Positions 24,922 through 35,716 are shown, counted from the first letter of the stretch. The stretch is 64,000 bases of DNA from Hahella sp. CCB-MM4 (GCF_002260525.1 NZ_MRYI01000001.1:496001-560000); one strand, 5' to 3'. The notes: a model not told the origin generated them from the sequence alone. A program made the numbers and translations.

Positions 24922-26499
24922 ATGACGGCAAAAATCAAAACACTCATCGCCTCAGCACTCCTGGCAGGAGTGCCACTGACGGCGTCCGCAGCTGAAATAA
25001 AGAATGTCATATTGATGATCGGAGACGGCATGGGACCTCAACAGGTCGGCATGCTGGAAACCTATGCACAGCGAGCTCCACACTCCATCTATCAGGGCAA
25101 ACCAACCGCCATCCACCGCCTCGCAGACGAAGGTGTCATTGGTTCCTCAATGACCTATCCGACAGACGCCATTGTCGTGGATTCTGCCTGCTCAGCCACC
25201 CAACTTTCCACAGGTATCCCAACCGGATCCGAAGTTATCGGTATCGACGGACAAGGTAACCATGTGGAAACCATCCTGGAGAAAGCCAAGAAACTGGGTA
25301 AAGCCACTGGCCTGGTTTCCGACACTCGGTTGACCCACGCTACTCCTGCCGCCTTTGCAGCCCACCAGCCTCATCGTTCATTGGAAAACGAGATTGCTTC
25401 CGACATGCTGAAAGTTGGGCCTGACGTTATGCTGTCCGGTGGCATTCGCTACTTTATTCCTGCATCCACCAACGAAAAGGGCGATACATACAAAGCGCTT
25501 GAGAAGCTGACTGAAGGCAGCGTATATCTGAAATCCAAGCGTAAAGATGAGCGTAACCTGCTTCAGGAAGCCAAAGATAAAGGCTATAAACTGGCTTTTA
25601 ACCGTCATCAGCTGGACTCGGCCAACGGCGACAAATTGCTGGGTCTGTTCGCCTATTCAGGCATGATGGACGGCGTCCGCTACCACAACACCAAGGATAG
25701 CGCAGACCGCACTGAGCCCACTCTTAAGGAAATGACCGAGAAGGCGTTATCGATCCTATCCAAGGACAAAGACGGCTTCTTCCTGATGGTCGAAGGTGGC
25801 CAGATTGACTGGGCAGCCCATACCAATGACGCAGGTACCATGCTGAACGAATTGATCAAGTTCGACGAAGCCGTTAACAGTGTCTATGAGTGGGCTAAAG
25901 GTCGTGACGATACCGTTATCATCGTCACCGCAGACCATGAAACCGGATCATTCGGCTTCAGCTATTCCTCTTCAGAACTGCCAGCACCGCAAAAGCGTCC
26001 GGGCGAGGCTTTCAAAAACAGGGATTACGCTCCTAACTTCAATTTCGGAAGCTATGACATTCTGGATGGTCTATATGCTCAGAAGCTGAGCTACTACGAC
26101 ATGCTGGAAGCCTTCGGCAAGCTGGATGAAGCAGAACAAACGCCTGCTGCTCTGATGAAAATCATCAACGACAACAGCGAATTCGATATCACTGAAGAGC
26201 AAGCGGCACGCATACTGAAGGATAAAGCCAATCCCTACAAAGTCGCGGGACACAGCTACCTGTCAGTTGACGAAGTACCTGCGATCGTGGACTTCGATGC
26301 CTTCTTCCCCTATAACGACCGCGGTAACCTGATCGGCCGTGAGCAGGCCACTGCCCAGAACACCGTCTGGGGTACCGGTACTCATACCCATACTCCGGTA
26401 AACGTGTTTGCCTGGGGCCCGGCGGAAACCATTCTTCCGGTTTCCTCCATTATGCACCACTCCAAGCTTGGCCAGTTCATGAAAGACCTGATCAAGTAA
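24922..26499 (+). CDS. phoA: Alkaline phosphatase
   Basis: A 525-residue periplasmic alkaline phosphatase. AAAGGAG precedes ATG 24922, and the signal peptide ends at ASA-AE. The active-site motif is DSACSAT, with Ser88 as the phosphoserine nucleophile; metal ligands are visible in IGDGMG, VEGGQIDWAAHTND and TADHETG, and a late GTHTHTPV histidine. It resembles the longer marine PhoA forms with a crown insertion. It frees phosphate from monoesters, so with the divergent import operon it forms a phosphorus or phosphoester utilisation locus. The Pho-box-like site upstream suggests PhoB control. Confidence 0.93.
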   Translation: MTAKIKTLIASALLAGVPLTASAAEIKNVILMIGDGMGPQQVGMLETYAQRAPHSIYQGKPTAIHRLADEGVIGSSMTYPTDAIVVDSACSATQLSTGIPTGSEVIGIDGQGNHVETILEKAKKLGKATGLVSDTRLTHATPAAFAAHQPHRSLENEIASDMLKVGPDVMLSGGIRYFIPASTNEKGDTYKALEKLTEGSVYLKSKRKDERNLLQEAKDKGYKLAFNRHQLDSANGDKLLGLFAYSGMMDGVRYHNTKDSADRTEPTLKEMTEKALSILSKDKDGFFLMVEGGQIDWAAHTNDAGTMLNELIKFDEAVNSVYEWAKGRDDTVIIVTADHETGSFGFSYSSSELPAPQKRPGEAFKNRDYAPNFNFGSYDILDGLYAQKLSYYDMLEAFGKLDEAEQTPAALMKIINDNSEFDITEEQAARILKDKANPYKVAGHSYLSVDEVPAIVDFDAFFPYNDRGNLIGREQATAQNTVWGTGTHTHTPVNVFAWGPAETILPVSSIMHHSKLGQFMKDLIK

Positions 26500-26505
26500 T
26501 CATTC

Positions 26506-26535
26506 AAGGCGGGAGAGAAATCTTCCGCCTTTTCC
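26506..26535 (+). terminator. Rho-independent terminator after the alkaline phosphatase gene
   Basis: An 11-bp stem, AAGGCGGGAGA with TCTTCCGCCTT (one G-T pair), GAAA tetraloop, then TTCC. Just after the stop codon and before the convergent outer-membrane gene. Confidence 0.75.
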
Positions 26536-26565
26536 ATTCCTGACTAAACGCAATGTTCCCCGGGT

Positions 26566-27138
26566 TTAAAACACAATCCCTGCACCAAATTCGTAATAGG
26601 TGACATCCCAATCCGCATAATCCCTTAATCTGGCAACCAGATAGGTATGCTGAGTCAGTCGGTAATCCATTTCCGCTCTCAACGTCCAGTCCTTGATGAC
26701 AACATCTATTCGACCCGCATATAAGTTCACGCCAAAGGATTCAAACGGCTGATATCGTGCGCCTACCTGCACTCCATGGCCCCGTTCATTCTTATCCTTT
26801 TTCTTCAGGTATTGCAGGGACATATTTCCAAGAATGAAAAAGCTGTCGGAAATTGGGTGTTTAAATCCGGCTCCCAGTTCGTCCCAATACTCAACTGAGC
26901 CACCATCTACCGGACCACTTGGACGGAACTTGACATCAGCGCGACGGATAAAGGCGAAAATTGCGTCATTTGCCAGAATTTCACCGTAAATTGAAGCGCC
27001 ATCGCCGTTTTCAAAAGCAGAATAGTCTGGATTAGCTTCTGAGTAGCTGACATCCAAGCGATATTGAAGGTCTGTGGCATTGGCCTGAAGGCCCACGATG
27101 GACAAAAGCAGGCAATATAGGAGTCTGTATCTGGTCAC
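26566..27138 (-). CDS. Putative outer-membrane beta-barrel protein
   Basis: About 190 residues from a GTG at 27138, preceded by AAGGGA about 11 bases away; an ATG at 27177 would add 13 basic residues. A signal peptide ends near LQANA-T. The mature part alternates polar and aromatic residues in strand-length pieces and ends in a C-terminal aromatic, FGAGIVF, the signature for BAM-dependent insertion. Likely an 8-strand barrel of unknown role. It converges on the alkaline phosphatase gene and is divergent from the macroglobulin gene. Confidence 0.65.
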   Translation of the reverse strand: MTRYRLLYCLLLSIVGLQANATDLQYRLDVSYSEANPDYSAFENGDGASIYGEILANDAIFAFIRRADVKFRPSGPVDGGSVEYWDELGAGFKHPISDSFFILGNMSLQYLKKKDKNERGHGVQVGARYQPFESFGVNLYAGRIDVVIKDWTLRAEMDYRLTQHTYLVARLRDYADWDVTYYEFGAGIVF

Positions 27139-27392
27139 GTGTTTTCTTCTTCCCTTTTTATGTCGAACACAACACATGAGTATAGACCCTGGGGAAAGCA
27201 TCAGGATTTGAACTAACGAATTGGTTAAGTGCTCACCAGCACCTGTCATGATTCACAATTTCACAACAAATTACACTACCTGTACCTGCCATATTTTGTC
27301 AGAATTCCGCCTCCTGAACGCCATACATTAGTGCCATACTTGCAAGGATATATTGCGGCAGGTCGAAGACAGATAATTTGGTGGAGACAAAA

Positions 27393-30300
27393 ATGGACAA
27401 ACATCATCTCATAGCCCCGATCCTCGGCCTGTTCATGGCCCTGGTCCTGGCTCATTCGGCAAGTGCGGCCACACCAAGCTTTGACTGCAGCAAGGCCAGC
27501 CAATATATCGAAGAGCTTATTTGTCAATCTGATGAACTGGCGCAACTGGATTCCCAACTGGCTGCCCGCTATAAAAAAGTCAGGGAGAAGTTACCAGCCG
27601 ATGCCAGGGATTCCTTCAAGGATGAGCAACTGGATTGGCTGAGAAACAGGAACCAGGCCTGTAATCTGCAGCAGGAAAAAGCGATTTCCTGTCTGCAGGA
27701 GAAATATCGGGAGCGTAACGCCGACCTTGCCGAACTGCTTGCATTTGATTCCGCTGATCGACCTGACGATAAGGCTCTGAGAGTTCTAAGAATCACCCCA
27801 AAGGGTAATGATGTACAAGCCGGTCAGCAGATTGTTTTCCAGTTTGACCGCCCGGTGGTCCCTATTGGCCGGATGGAAAGAGATGCCAAAGACATTCCGG
27901 TCTCCATCCAGCCGCAATTAAAATGCGAGTGGCGTTGGCTAAACACCAGCGCCTTGGCCTGCCAGCTCAGGGATGAAGACCGCATGCAGCCGGCCACACG
28001 CTATACCGTCACCATGAAACCCGGCATCGCCACCACCGATGGAGACATGCTCGCCGGCACGGTAAAACACCACTTTACGACGGTGCGCCCTAAAGTTTCC
28101 TATACCCGCTTCATTAACTGGCTCTCCCCCGGCTCCCCACTGATTCAGGTCACCTTCAACCAGCCAGTAACAAAATCTTCTGTGGAAACTTCCTTGTTCA
28201 TGAAGGTAAGCAACGACAGTGAAGGCGGCCCGGTTAATATCGTCGCGTTCCCTGACGATATCCCCAGAAATCAGGCCTGGTGGAGGTTGATGCTGGATCA
28301 ATCGCAAGGTGCCAAGGTCGATGATCGACTGACCCAGGTGAGTGGCGAAGAAGCACGCAGAATCTGGATTGTAGAGCCGAAACGGGAACTACCATTGGAT
28401 CAGACAATCTGGCTTGATGTGGCACCTGGGCTAAAATCCAGCGAAGGCTTGGAAGCCGGCGTGGAAAACCGCACCGTCGTCAGTTTCGACACCTACCCCG
28501 AATTCAGCTTCGTGGGACTGCGCTGCACTCCCAAGGGAGAAGAGAACCAGATCACCATACCTCTGGACACCTTGGCGAAACTGAAAGATGAGCCGACGCT
28601 CACCAAGCGCTGTGCTCCATTAAGTCCGGTGGCCCTGGTATTTTCCTCGCCTGTGGTGAATTCAATGGTCAAACATCATGTGACCTTTGCCCCCCGACTG
28701 GACGGTAATCGTACCGACTATGACCCCTGGGAAAATACGCAGGACTGGACCAGCCTTACCTCTCCCCATCGAAGTGGACGCGTTTATCAGATATGGCTGC
28801 CTGAACTGTTGAAGGCTTATCAGGAGTATGCTGTCGCCATTAACTCCGACGAGCTACAGGACGAGTTTGGTCGCCACCTGAGTCAACCGATAGACTTCCA
28901 TTTTTATACAGGCCACCGGGAACCCAATCTCAGGCTTGCACACAACTATGCAGTCCTGGAAAAAGATGTTGAAAGCGATATCCCGCTTTATGTCACCAAT
29001 CTCAATAAGGTGGCCGCCTCCTACGACAGGCTGGGAAGCACAGATTCAGGAAAAGGACTGCAGACAGACATTCCGACAGCAAAGGCCGAAGATATTTCAT
29101 ATGCTCTACCTATGGGGGTCCGGGAACTTCTGAACAATGACAGTGGAGTGCTCTTCGCCAGCTTGCACCCAGACCCGGTCCCGCCCGATTGGTACAGAGA
29201 TCCTGAAATTCTGGCCCAAGTGACCCCCTATCAGGTCCACTTTAAATTCGGTCATTTCAACTCTCTTGCCTGGGTAACACGATTCGATAACGGGCTTCCG
29301 GTTAAGAACGCGAAGGTTTCCCTGTGGAAAGGGTCTTATGAAAACCTTCCCGGACTGGAGTCCTTGGATCTAACTGCACAGACAGACGATGAGGGACTGG
29401 CGGAACTACCCGGGCTGGCAGAGCTTGACCCGGATCTGAAGCTTATCTGGGGCGGTGAAAGGCAAACCTACCCCGGATTTTTTGTCAAAGTGGAACATGA
29501 CCAGGACATGGCTTTGGTCCCCCTGAATAGTGACTTTACCGTCAGAGGCGGCGGAGTCTACCCGCAGTTCATGGAAAAAGGCGGACATACCCATGCCTGG
29601 GGTGCGACTGCCCAAGGTGTTTACAAGCTTGGGGATAAAGTTCAATTCAAAATCTATGTCCGGGACCAGAGCAACAAAAACTGGGTATCTCCTGAGAAAG
29701 CCGGATATGAACTACAGGTCTATGATCCTCAATCCAAAGTGGTCTTTGAAAAGAAAAATATCACGCTGAATGAATTCGGTGCATTTGATGGCGAATTCAA
29801 GGTTCCCGAACAAGGTGCCGTGGGCTGGTATCAGTTCCAGCTTATGCCGGCTAAAAAAGCCAATGAGGAATACTACCGCTTCACCTGGACTCCGATGTCA
29901 GTACTGGTGAGTGATTTCACCCCTGCTCCCTTTAAAGTCAAAACCGAGTTGAACGGTGACTTGTTCAAAGCGAACGATCAAGTAGAAATCACATCACTGG
30001 CCACCTTGCACTCCGGAGGACCATTCACCGAAGCCGAAATTCGCCTGACTGCCCGGCTGAACGAAAAACCGTTTAGGACCAATAACCCACTGGCCAGGGG
30101 CTTTACCTTCGGAAGCAGCAGCGGCAAATACCTGAACTCGAGCCAGAGCAACCTGCTTGATCTGAGAGGCAAGCTGGACAACGCAGGTGAGTATGTGGAC
30201 GCATTTACGCTTCCTGAAACAGAAATTTATTTCGGTACGGTGATCGTCGAAGCCGCCGTCAAGGATGAAAGGGGGAAGTTTGTGGCTGCCTCTACCGCTG

Positions 30301-33300
30301 CGGATTATGCGGGAAGGAACCGTTTCGTCGGCTTGCGCAATACCAGTTGGATCTATAAAAAGGGCGAGAGTGCCAAACTGGAATCCCTTGTGGTCGATCA
30401 GGAAGGCAACCTGGTGCCGGGTGTGGATATTAATATCACCATCAATCACCGCGAGTACAAAGCCTCTCGGGTAAAAGGCCCCGGCAATGCCTATCTCACC
30501 CAAAATATTATGGAATGGGTGGAAGAAACCCAGTGTGCCCTGAAAAGTACGAAATCGGCTACCATCTGCGAGTTCAAGCCTGCACATCCCGGTTACTATC
30601 AGTTTGTGGCCAGCATCAAGGATGAGAATGACAAAGAACACAGCACGATGTTATTCGGTTGGGTGACGGGCAGCGGTAATGTCGTTTGGGATCAGACTAA
30701 TGATGCCACTCTGCAAATCGTTCCGGCACAAACCGAGTACAAAATCGGCGACACAGCCCGCTACCTGATCAAGAACCCCTACCCAGGGGCCAAAGCCCTG
30801 GTCACCGTTGAGCGCTATGGTGTCCTGGACAGCTGGCTGGAAACCCTCGACTCCAGCACTCCGGTCATAGAGTTTCCGGTAAAACCCGAATATCTGCCTG
30901 GGTTCTACCTCTCCGTAGTGGTGGTCTCGCCCAGGGTGGAAAAACCGCTCGGCCCCAATAAAGTGGACCTCGGCAAACCGAGTTACCGTATGGGTTACTT
31001 GGAGGCATCGGTTTCTGATCCCTTCAAAAAACTGGATATTCAGGTCACCACCGATAAAGAGGTATATAAACCTCGGGATAAGGTTAAGGCCAAAATCAAG
31101 GTTAGCCAGAAACAGCCTTCCAACCAGTCAGGCTATGAGATAGCCGTGGCGGTAGTGGATGAATCCGTGTTGGCCCTGAACCGCAGCGGAGAACGCTACT
31201 ACGATCCTTACTCCGGGTTTAATCGGCTCGATGCTCTGGATGTCTATAATTACAGCTTGATCAGCCGTCTGGTGGGAAGACAGAAGTTCGAGAAAAAAGG
31301 CGCTAACCCCGGAGGGGATGGAGCTTCCTATTCTCAAATAAGATCTCAGTTCAAATTTGTCAGCTACTGGAATCCGTCCATTACGCCAAATGCTGATGGC
31401 GAGGCGGAGATCGAATTCGAGGTTCCTGACAATCTTACCGGATGGCGGATATTCGCCTTTGCTGTGACACCGGATGACCGCATGGGGCTTGGTGATGTTA
31501 ACTTCAAAGTTAACCGACCAACAGAACTTCGCCCGGTCATGCCCAATCAGGTGATCGAAGGTGATCAGTTCAAAGCCGGCTTCAATATCATGAACCGGAC
31601 GGACAAGCCCAGAACCTTGAAACTGAATGTGGCCGTGAAAGGTCCACTGACAGAAGACACCCCCACCACCTTCGAATACGATGTGGAAGTCGCGCCTTAC
31701 CAACGACAGAACATCTGGATTCCACTGGCAACCAAGGGCAACGGCGAGCTGACGTTCATTGCCCGCGCGGGTGATCAGGTAGATCGGGATGCGGTTGAGC
31801 ACAAACTTACCGTTAACAAGCGGCGCTCACTTGAAACAGCCGCCACCTACGGCACCACAACGAAGGAGCATATCAGCGAAGCGGTTCAGGTTCCCGAAGG
31901 GATCTATACGGATGTCGGATATATCGGCGCAACACTGTCACCAACGGTCATTGGCAACATTGACGGTGCCCTGCAATACATGCGCGATTATCCCCATCAG
32001 TGCTGGGAGCAACGCCTGACCCGTGCGGTGGTCGCACGCTCCTACGTCGAACTGAAAGAATATGTGGCAGAAGAGACCAAATGGCCTCATCCTCAGGAGG
32101 ATATCGCCAATACCCTGAACGTCGCAGCCAATTTCCAGGCTCCCAATGGAGGGATGGCATACTGGATACCTTCTAACAGCTATGTCAGCCCCTATCTGTC
32201 GGCTTACACGGCAATGGCTTTCAACTGGCTGCGCCAAAGCGGTTATTCTATCCCTGAAGCCGTTGAGGAACGTCTACACAAGTATCTGCTGAATCTGCTG
32301 CGCAAAGATGAATTCCCAACATTCTACAGCAAGGGAATGTCGTCGTCGGTCAGGGCCGTCGCACTGGCAGCACTCTCAGAATCCGGAAAAATCAGTCAGG
32401 ACGATATCCTCCGTTATGGCCCCCAGGTATCCGAAATGGATTTATTCGGGAAATCTCACTTCCTGAAGGCTGCAATCAATACCAAGGGAGCCGCACAAAA
32501 CTACGTTGGAAAAACGGTGGATGACATCCTCGGCTATGCCAGCCAGACCGGTGGAAAATTCCAGTTCAATGAACCCTGGGATGACAGCTATAAATACGTC
32601 CTGGCCACCCCATTGCGCTCCAACTGTGCGGTACTTTCAAGCCTTCTTAGTGCGCAGGAGGCTGCAGACCTGGGGGATTCCATCGCCGACATTCCGTTTA
32701 AACTGGTGCGCAGTATTACCCAAAGTCGCGGTAACCGGGATCATTGGGAAAATACCCAGGAGAACGTCTTCTGCCTGAATGCCCTGATTGAATATGCTGC
32801 GGCATACGAAACCAAAGAACCCTCCATGAAGGTTTCTGTGAGTTTCGACGGCAAGGTTCTCGGCGAAGCACCATTCACTTCCAAAGCCGATCCTATGGTG
32901 ACCATCAGCCGGCCGATGCAGGAAGACGATCCCGGTCGTTCAGCGACCATCGATATCAACAAAGAAGGTACAGGCAGGCTGTACTATTCAGCGCGGATTG
33001 CCTACGACCTGACAGAAGATAATGCTGCCCGCATCAACTCCGGCATCGAAATACGTCGGGAATACTCCATTGAAAAAGACGGCAAATTCGTCCTCCTCGC
33101 GAGTCCTATGGATATTCAACGGGGTGATCTGGTGAAGGTGACTCTATTTGTCTCCGTCCCCACCGCAAGACATTTTGTTGTGGTGAATGACCCCATACCC
33201 GGTGGATTGGAGCCGGTTAATACCGATCTGGCAACAGCCTCACAGGTGGATGCGGATAAGGGAGACTTCAAAATGGCAGATGGTTCCTGGTTCTACCAGA

Positions 33301-33536
33301 TATCTGACTGGTCATACTACGGACGCTATTTCTGGAGCTTCTACCACAAGGAATTGCGCCATGATGCGGCACGTTTCTACGCCGACTATCTGCCAGCAGG
33401 TAATTATCTGCTTTCCTATACCGCGCAGGCTATCGCCGAAGGAGACTTCAGCGTGATGCCGTCCATGGCGGAGGAAATGTATGATCCGGATGTTTATGGA
33501 AAAGGCCTTCCAGCCAAACTAAGAGTGGCGGAATGA
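27393..33536 (+). CDS. yfhM: Bacterial alpha-2-macroglobulin (YfhM-like) with N-terminal LprI-like domain
   Basis: A 2047-residue exported protein. ATG 27393 with GGAG upstream is chosen; a TTG at 27378 is in frame. The signal peptide ends at SASA-A with no lipobox, unlike E. coli YfhM, so it should be soluble in the periplasm. Residues about 28-120 resemble the LprI/DUF1311 lysozyme-inhibitor family (FDCSKASQYIEELICQ, then a QLDWLRNRNQAC pattern with conserved cysteines). Then come the macroglobulin beta domains, the bait region and the thioester motif CWEQ (Cys1537, Gln1540), and the alpha-toroid and receptor-like domains. The family traps proteases that enter the periplasm. Its stop overlaps the pbpC start (ATGA), the classic pairing with a cell-wall repair synthase. 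Confidence 0.93.
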   Translation: MDKHHLIAPILGLFMALVLAHSASAATPSFDCSKASQYIEELICQSDELAQLDSQLAARYKKVREKLPADARDSFKDEQLDWLRNRNQACNLQQEKAISCLQEKYRERNADLAELLAFDSADRPDDKALRVLRITPKGNDVQAGQQIVFQFDRPVVPIGRMERDAKDIPVSIQPQLKCEWRWLNTSALACQLRDEDRMQPATRYTVTMKPGIATTDGDMLAGTVKHHFTTVRPKVSYTRFINWLSPGSPLIQVTFNQPVTKSSVETSLFMKVSNDSEGGPVNIVAFPDDIPRNQAWWRLMLDQSQGAKVDDRLTQVSGEEARRIWIVEPKRELPLDQTIWLDVAPGLKSSEGLEAGVENRTVVSFDTYPEFSFVGLRCTPKGEENQITIPLDTLAKLKDEPTLTKRCAPLSPVALVFSSPVVNSMVKHHVTFAPRLDGNRTDYDPWENTQDWTSLTSPHRSGRVYQIWLPELLKAYQEYAVAINSDELQDEFGRHLSQPIDFHFYTGHREPNLRLAHNYAVLEKDVESDIPLYVTNLNKVAASYDRLGSTDSGKGLQTDIPTAKAEDISYALPMGVRELLNNDSGVLFASLHPDPVPPDWYRDPEILAQVTPYQVHFKFGHFNSLAWVTRFDNGLPVKNAKVSLWKGSYENLPGLESLDLTAQTDDEGLAELPGLAELDPDLKLIWGGERQTYPGFFVKVEHDQDMALVPLNSDFTVRGGGVYPQFMEKGGHTHAWGATAQGVYKLGDKVQFKIYVRDQSNKNWVSPEKAGYELQVYDPQSKVVFEKKNITLNEFGAFDGEFKVPEQGAVGWYQFQLMPAKKANEEYYRFTWTPMSVLVSDFTPAPFKVKTELNGDLFKANDQVEITSLATLHSGGPFTEAEIRLTARLNEKPFRTNNPLARGFTFGSSSGKYLNSSQSNLLDLRGKLDNAGEYVDAFTLPETEIYFGTVIVEAAVKDERGKFVAASTAADYAGRNRFVGLRNTSWIYKKGESAKLESLVVDQEGNLVPGVDINITINHREYKASRVKGPGNAYLTQNIMEWVEETQCALKSTKSATICEFKPAHPGYYQFVASIKDENDKEHSTMLFGWVTGSGNVVWDQTNDATLQIVPAQTEYKIGDTARYLIKNPYPGAKALVTVERYGVLDSWLETLDSSTPVIEFPVKPEYLPGFYLSVVVVSPRVEKPLGPNKVDLGKPSYRMGYLEASVSDPFKKLDIQVTTDKEVYKPRDKVKAKIKVSQKQPSNQSGYEIAVAVVDESVLALNRSGERYYDPYSGFNRLDALDVYNYSLISRLVGRQKFEKKGANPGGDGASYSQIRSQFKFVSYWNPSITPNADGEAEIEFEVPDNLTGWRIFAFAVTPDDRMGLGDVNFKVNRPTELRPVMPNQVIEGDQFKAGFNIMNRTDKPRTLKLNVAVKGPLTEDTPTTFEYDVEVAPYQRQNIWIPLATKGNGELTFIARAGDQVDRDAVEHKLTVNKRRSLETAATYGTTTKEHISEAVQVPEGIYTDVGYIGATLSPTVIGNIDGALQYMRDYPHQCWEQRLTRAVVARSYVELKEYVAEETKWPHPQEDIANTLNVAANFQAPNGGMAYWIPSNSYVSPYLSAYTAMAFNWLRQSGYSIPEAVEERLHKYLLNLLRKDEFPTFYSKGMSSSVRAVALAALSESGKISQDDILRYGPQVSEMDLFGKSHFLKAAINTKGAAQNYVGKTVDDILGYASQTGGKFQFNEPWDDSYKYVLATPLRSNCAVLSSLLSAQEAADLGDSIADIPFKLVRSITQSRGNRDHWENTQENVFCLNALIEYAAAYETKEPSMKVSVSFDGKVLGEAPFTSKADPMVTISRPMQEDDPGRSATIDINKEGTGRLYYSARIAYDLTEDNAARINSGIEIRREYSIEKDGKFVLLASPMDIQRGDLVKVTLFVSVPTARHFVVVNDPIPGGLEPVNTDLATASQVDADKGDFKMADGSWFYQISDWSYYGRYFWSFYHKELRHDAARFYADYLPAGNYLLSYTAQAIAEGDFSVMPSMAEEMYDPDVYGKGLPAKLRVAE

Positions 33537-35716
33537 TCCCGCTGAGACGACTGCTCAGGCGATGGAAAACGGTTGGTATCGTCAGTCTGACGATACTGGC
33601 CGTTGTTCTGCTGGTGTCGACGTATCTGGCCATCGAGCCAATGCCGGAGGACTTGCTCTCACCCTCCAATGGCATTGCCAAACATACTTATCTGGACCGC
33701 TATGGACGCCGGCTGAATATCACCTATGAGAATGACTGGAACATCCATGAGGTTATCCGCCTCCACGATATTCCCGAGTTTCTGCAAAACGCCTTTATCC
33801 AATCAGAAGATAAACGCTTTTTTTCTCATCATGGCGTCGATTGGCTGGCCCGCTTAAATGCAGCCTGGCAGAACCTGATGGCCGGCAGGATCGTCCGAGG
33901 GGCGAGCACTATTTCCGAGCAGGTCGTCAGGATGCTGCATCCCCGGCCCAGATCCTTCTGGTCACGTTGGGTAGAGGGATTTGAGGCGATGGCCCTCGAA
34001 GACCAGTTTTCCAAAGTGGAGATACTGGAGTTCTATCTCAATCAGGTTCCCTACAAAGCTCAACGCAGAGGCATCGTTCAAGCGGCAAATTATTATTTTG
34101 GCCGGGATATTTCCACGTTGAATTACAAGGAAATGCTGGCACTGGCCGTGCTGGTGAGATCCCCCCGGTGGCTGGATCCCCAAAAACAGATCGCCAACCT
34201 GGACCGCTCTGTCAGCGATCTGGTGACCCGTTTGGACATCGCTGACAATACCAAGGAGACTATCGATCAGCAGTCGCTGGAACTGCATCAAAGCGATATC
34301 TCATACGACCTCTCCCATTTCATCCGCTATGCAAATTCGAATCCGCTGTTACAAACCGGAGAAAACGGTGACATCCATACCACCATTGATCTGGAGCTAC
34401 AGGAAAAGATCCAGAAGATCCTGGATAACCGCCTGGATCGGTTGGAAAAGTATCGGGTACAAAACGGCGCTGTACTGGTGGTAGACCACGAAACCAACGA
34501 TATTCTCGCTTGGGTAGTCGGTTATGCAGGCCGACAGGGTAAGCCGTTCAACAAAATCGACGCGGTCACAACACCTCGCCAGCCCGGCTCAGCTTTGAAG
34601 CCCCTGCTCTATGCCAATGCCATCCGCAAGGGATGGACAGCTGCCACCATGCTTGACGACTCACCATTGGAAGAGAGTGTCGGCCTGGGTATGCACACCT
34701 ATCACAACTACAGCCGGGACCACTACGGCCTGATTTCCCTTCGTGAAGCCCTTGGCAATTCGCTGAATATTCCCGCCGTCAGAGCCATTCAGTTTGTTGG
34801 ACCTGGAGAGTTTCTGACGTTTCTATATGACTTGGGAGTGGAAAGCCTGTCAGGACACCCTAACGTTTATGGCGATGGTCTCGCACTGGGCAACGGAGAA
34901 CTCACCCTGTATGAACTGGTACAGGCTTATACTGTGATGGCGAGAATGGGCGATTTCAAACCTCTGTCATTTATCGAGGGTGAACATAATCAGATAAGTG
35001 GGCATCGAGTGCTGTCCGAAGACATTGCCAGTTTGATGGCAGATATTATGTCTGACCCTGCTGCCCGGGAAAAAGAATTCGGCTGGGATTCAGTTCTCAA
35101 TTTCCCCCATCAGACAGCCGTCAAGACAGGAACCTCCAGCGACTACAGGGATGCCTGGTCTGTCGGGTTCAATGACCGGTATACCGTAGGCGTCTGGATG
35201 GGAAATCTGGACTACACAGAGATGAATCAGGTCACCGGCTCTTCAGGCCCATCCTTCGTACTGCGATCGGTTTTCAATGAGTTGAATAAGTACCGGGAAG
35301 TGAAGCCTCTCTATCTGAGTCACAATCTGGAAAAGCACCAGGTTTGTATTGAAACGGGGATGTTGGCCGATGAGCAATGCGAATCCCGTGATGAATGGTT
35401 TATCAGCGGTACACTCCCGCAAGAAAACAGCCAGGACATTGAGGAAATCAGAATCAGGAAACCCAGCAAAGGCTTGTTATTGGCCATGGATCCTCGAATT
35501 CCGGACGAATCCGAGTACTTTGAATTCGCTCTGACCGACATCGCCGATGTTGAGTCAGTCAACTGGTTTATCAACGATAAACTTGTTGCCACCACCCAAA
35601 AATCCACCTATCTCTGGCCATTGTCCAGAGGGGAATTCCGCACCAGGGCAGAGGTCGTTATTACCGGCCACCCCCAGTCAGAAATCACTGAAACGATAGA
35701 ATTCAAAGTCAATTGA
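33533..35716 (+). CDS. pbpC: Penicillin-binding protein 1C
   Basis: A 727-residue bifunctional peptidoglycan synthase. One transmembrane anchor (about 13-33). The glycosyltransferase domain has SEDKRFFSHHGVD with catalytic Glu92; the transpeptidase domain has SALK (Ser353, Lys356), SLN, and KTGTS at 531-535; a C-terminal BiPBP_C domain follows. It shares the ATGA overlap with the macroglobulin gene, so both are made together. Family view: PBP1C repairs or reinforces wall where the macroglobulin acts. Confidence 0.95.
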   Translation: MIPLRRLLRRWKTVGIVSLTILAVVLLVSTYLAIEPMPEDLLSPSNGIAKHTYLDRYGRRLNITYENDWNIHEVIRLHDIPEFLQNAFIQSEDKRFFSHHGVDWLARLNAAWQNLMAGRIVRGASTISEQVVRMLHPRPRSFWSRWVEGFEAMALEDQFSKVEILEFYLNQVPYKAQRRGIVQAANYYFGRDISTLNYKEMLALAVLVRSPRWLDPQKQIANLDRSVSDLVTRLDIADNTKETIDQQSLELHQSDISYDLSHFIRYANSNPLLQTGENGDIHTTIDLELQEKIQKILDNRLDRLEKYRVQNGAVLVVDHETNDILAWVVGYAGRQGKPFNKIDAVTTPRQPGSALKPLLYANAIRKGWTAATMLDDSPLEESVGLGMHTYHNYSRDHYGLISLREALGNSLNIPAVRAIQFVGPGEFLTFLYDLGVESLSGHPNVYGDGLALGNGELTLYELVQAYTVMARMGDFKPLSFIEGEHNQISGHRVLSEDIASLMADIMSDPAAREKEFGWDSVLNFPHQTAVKTGTSSDYRDAWSVGFNDRYTVGVWMGNLDYTEMNQVTGSSGPSFVLRSVFNELNKYREVKPLYLSHNLEKHQVCIETGMLADEQCESRDEWFISGTLPQENSQDIEEIRIRKPSKGLLLAMDPRIPDESEYFEFALTDIADVESVNWFINDKLVATTQKSTYLWPLSRGEFRTRAEVVITGHPQSEITETIEFKVN

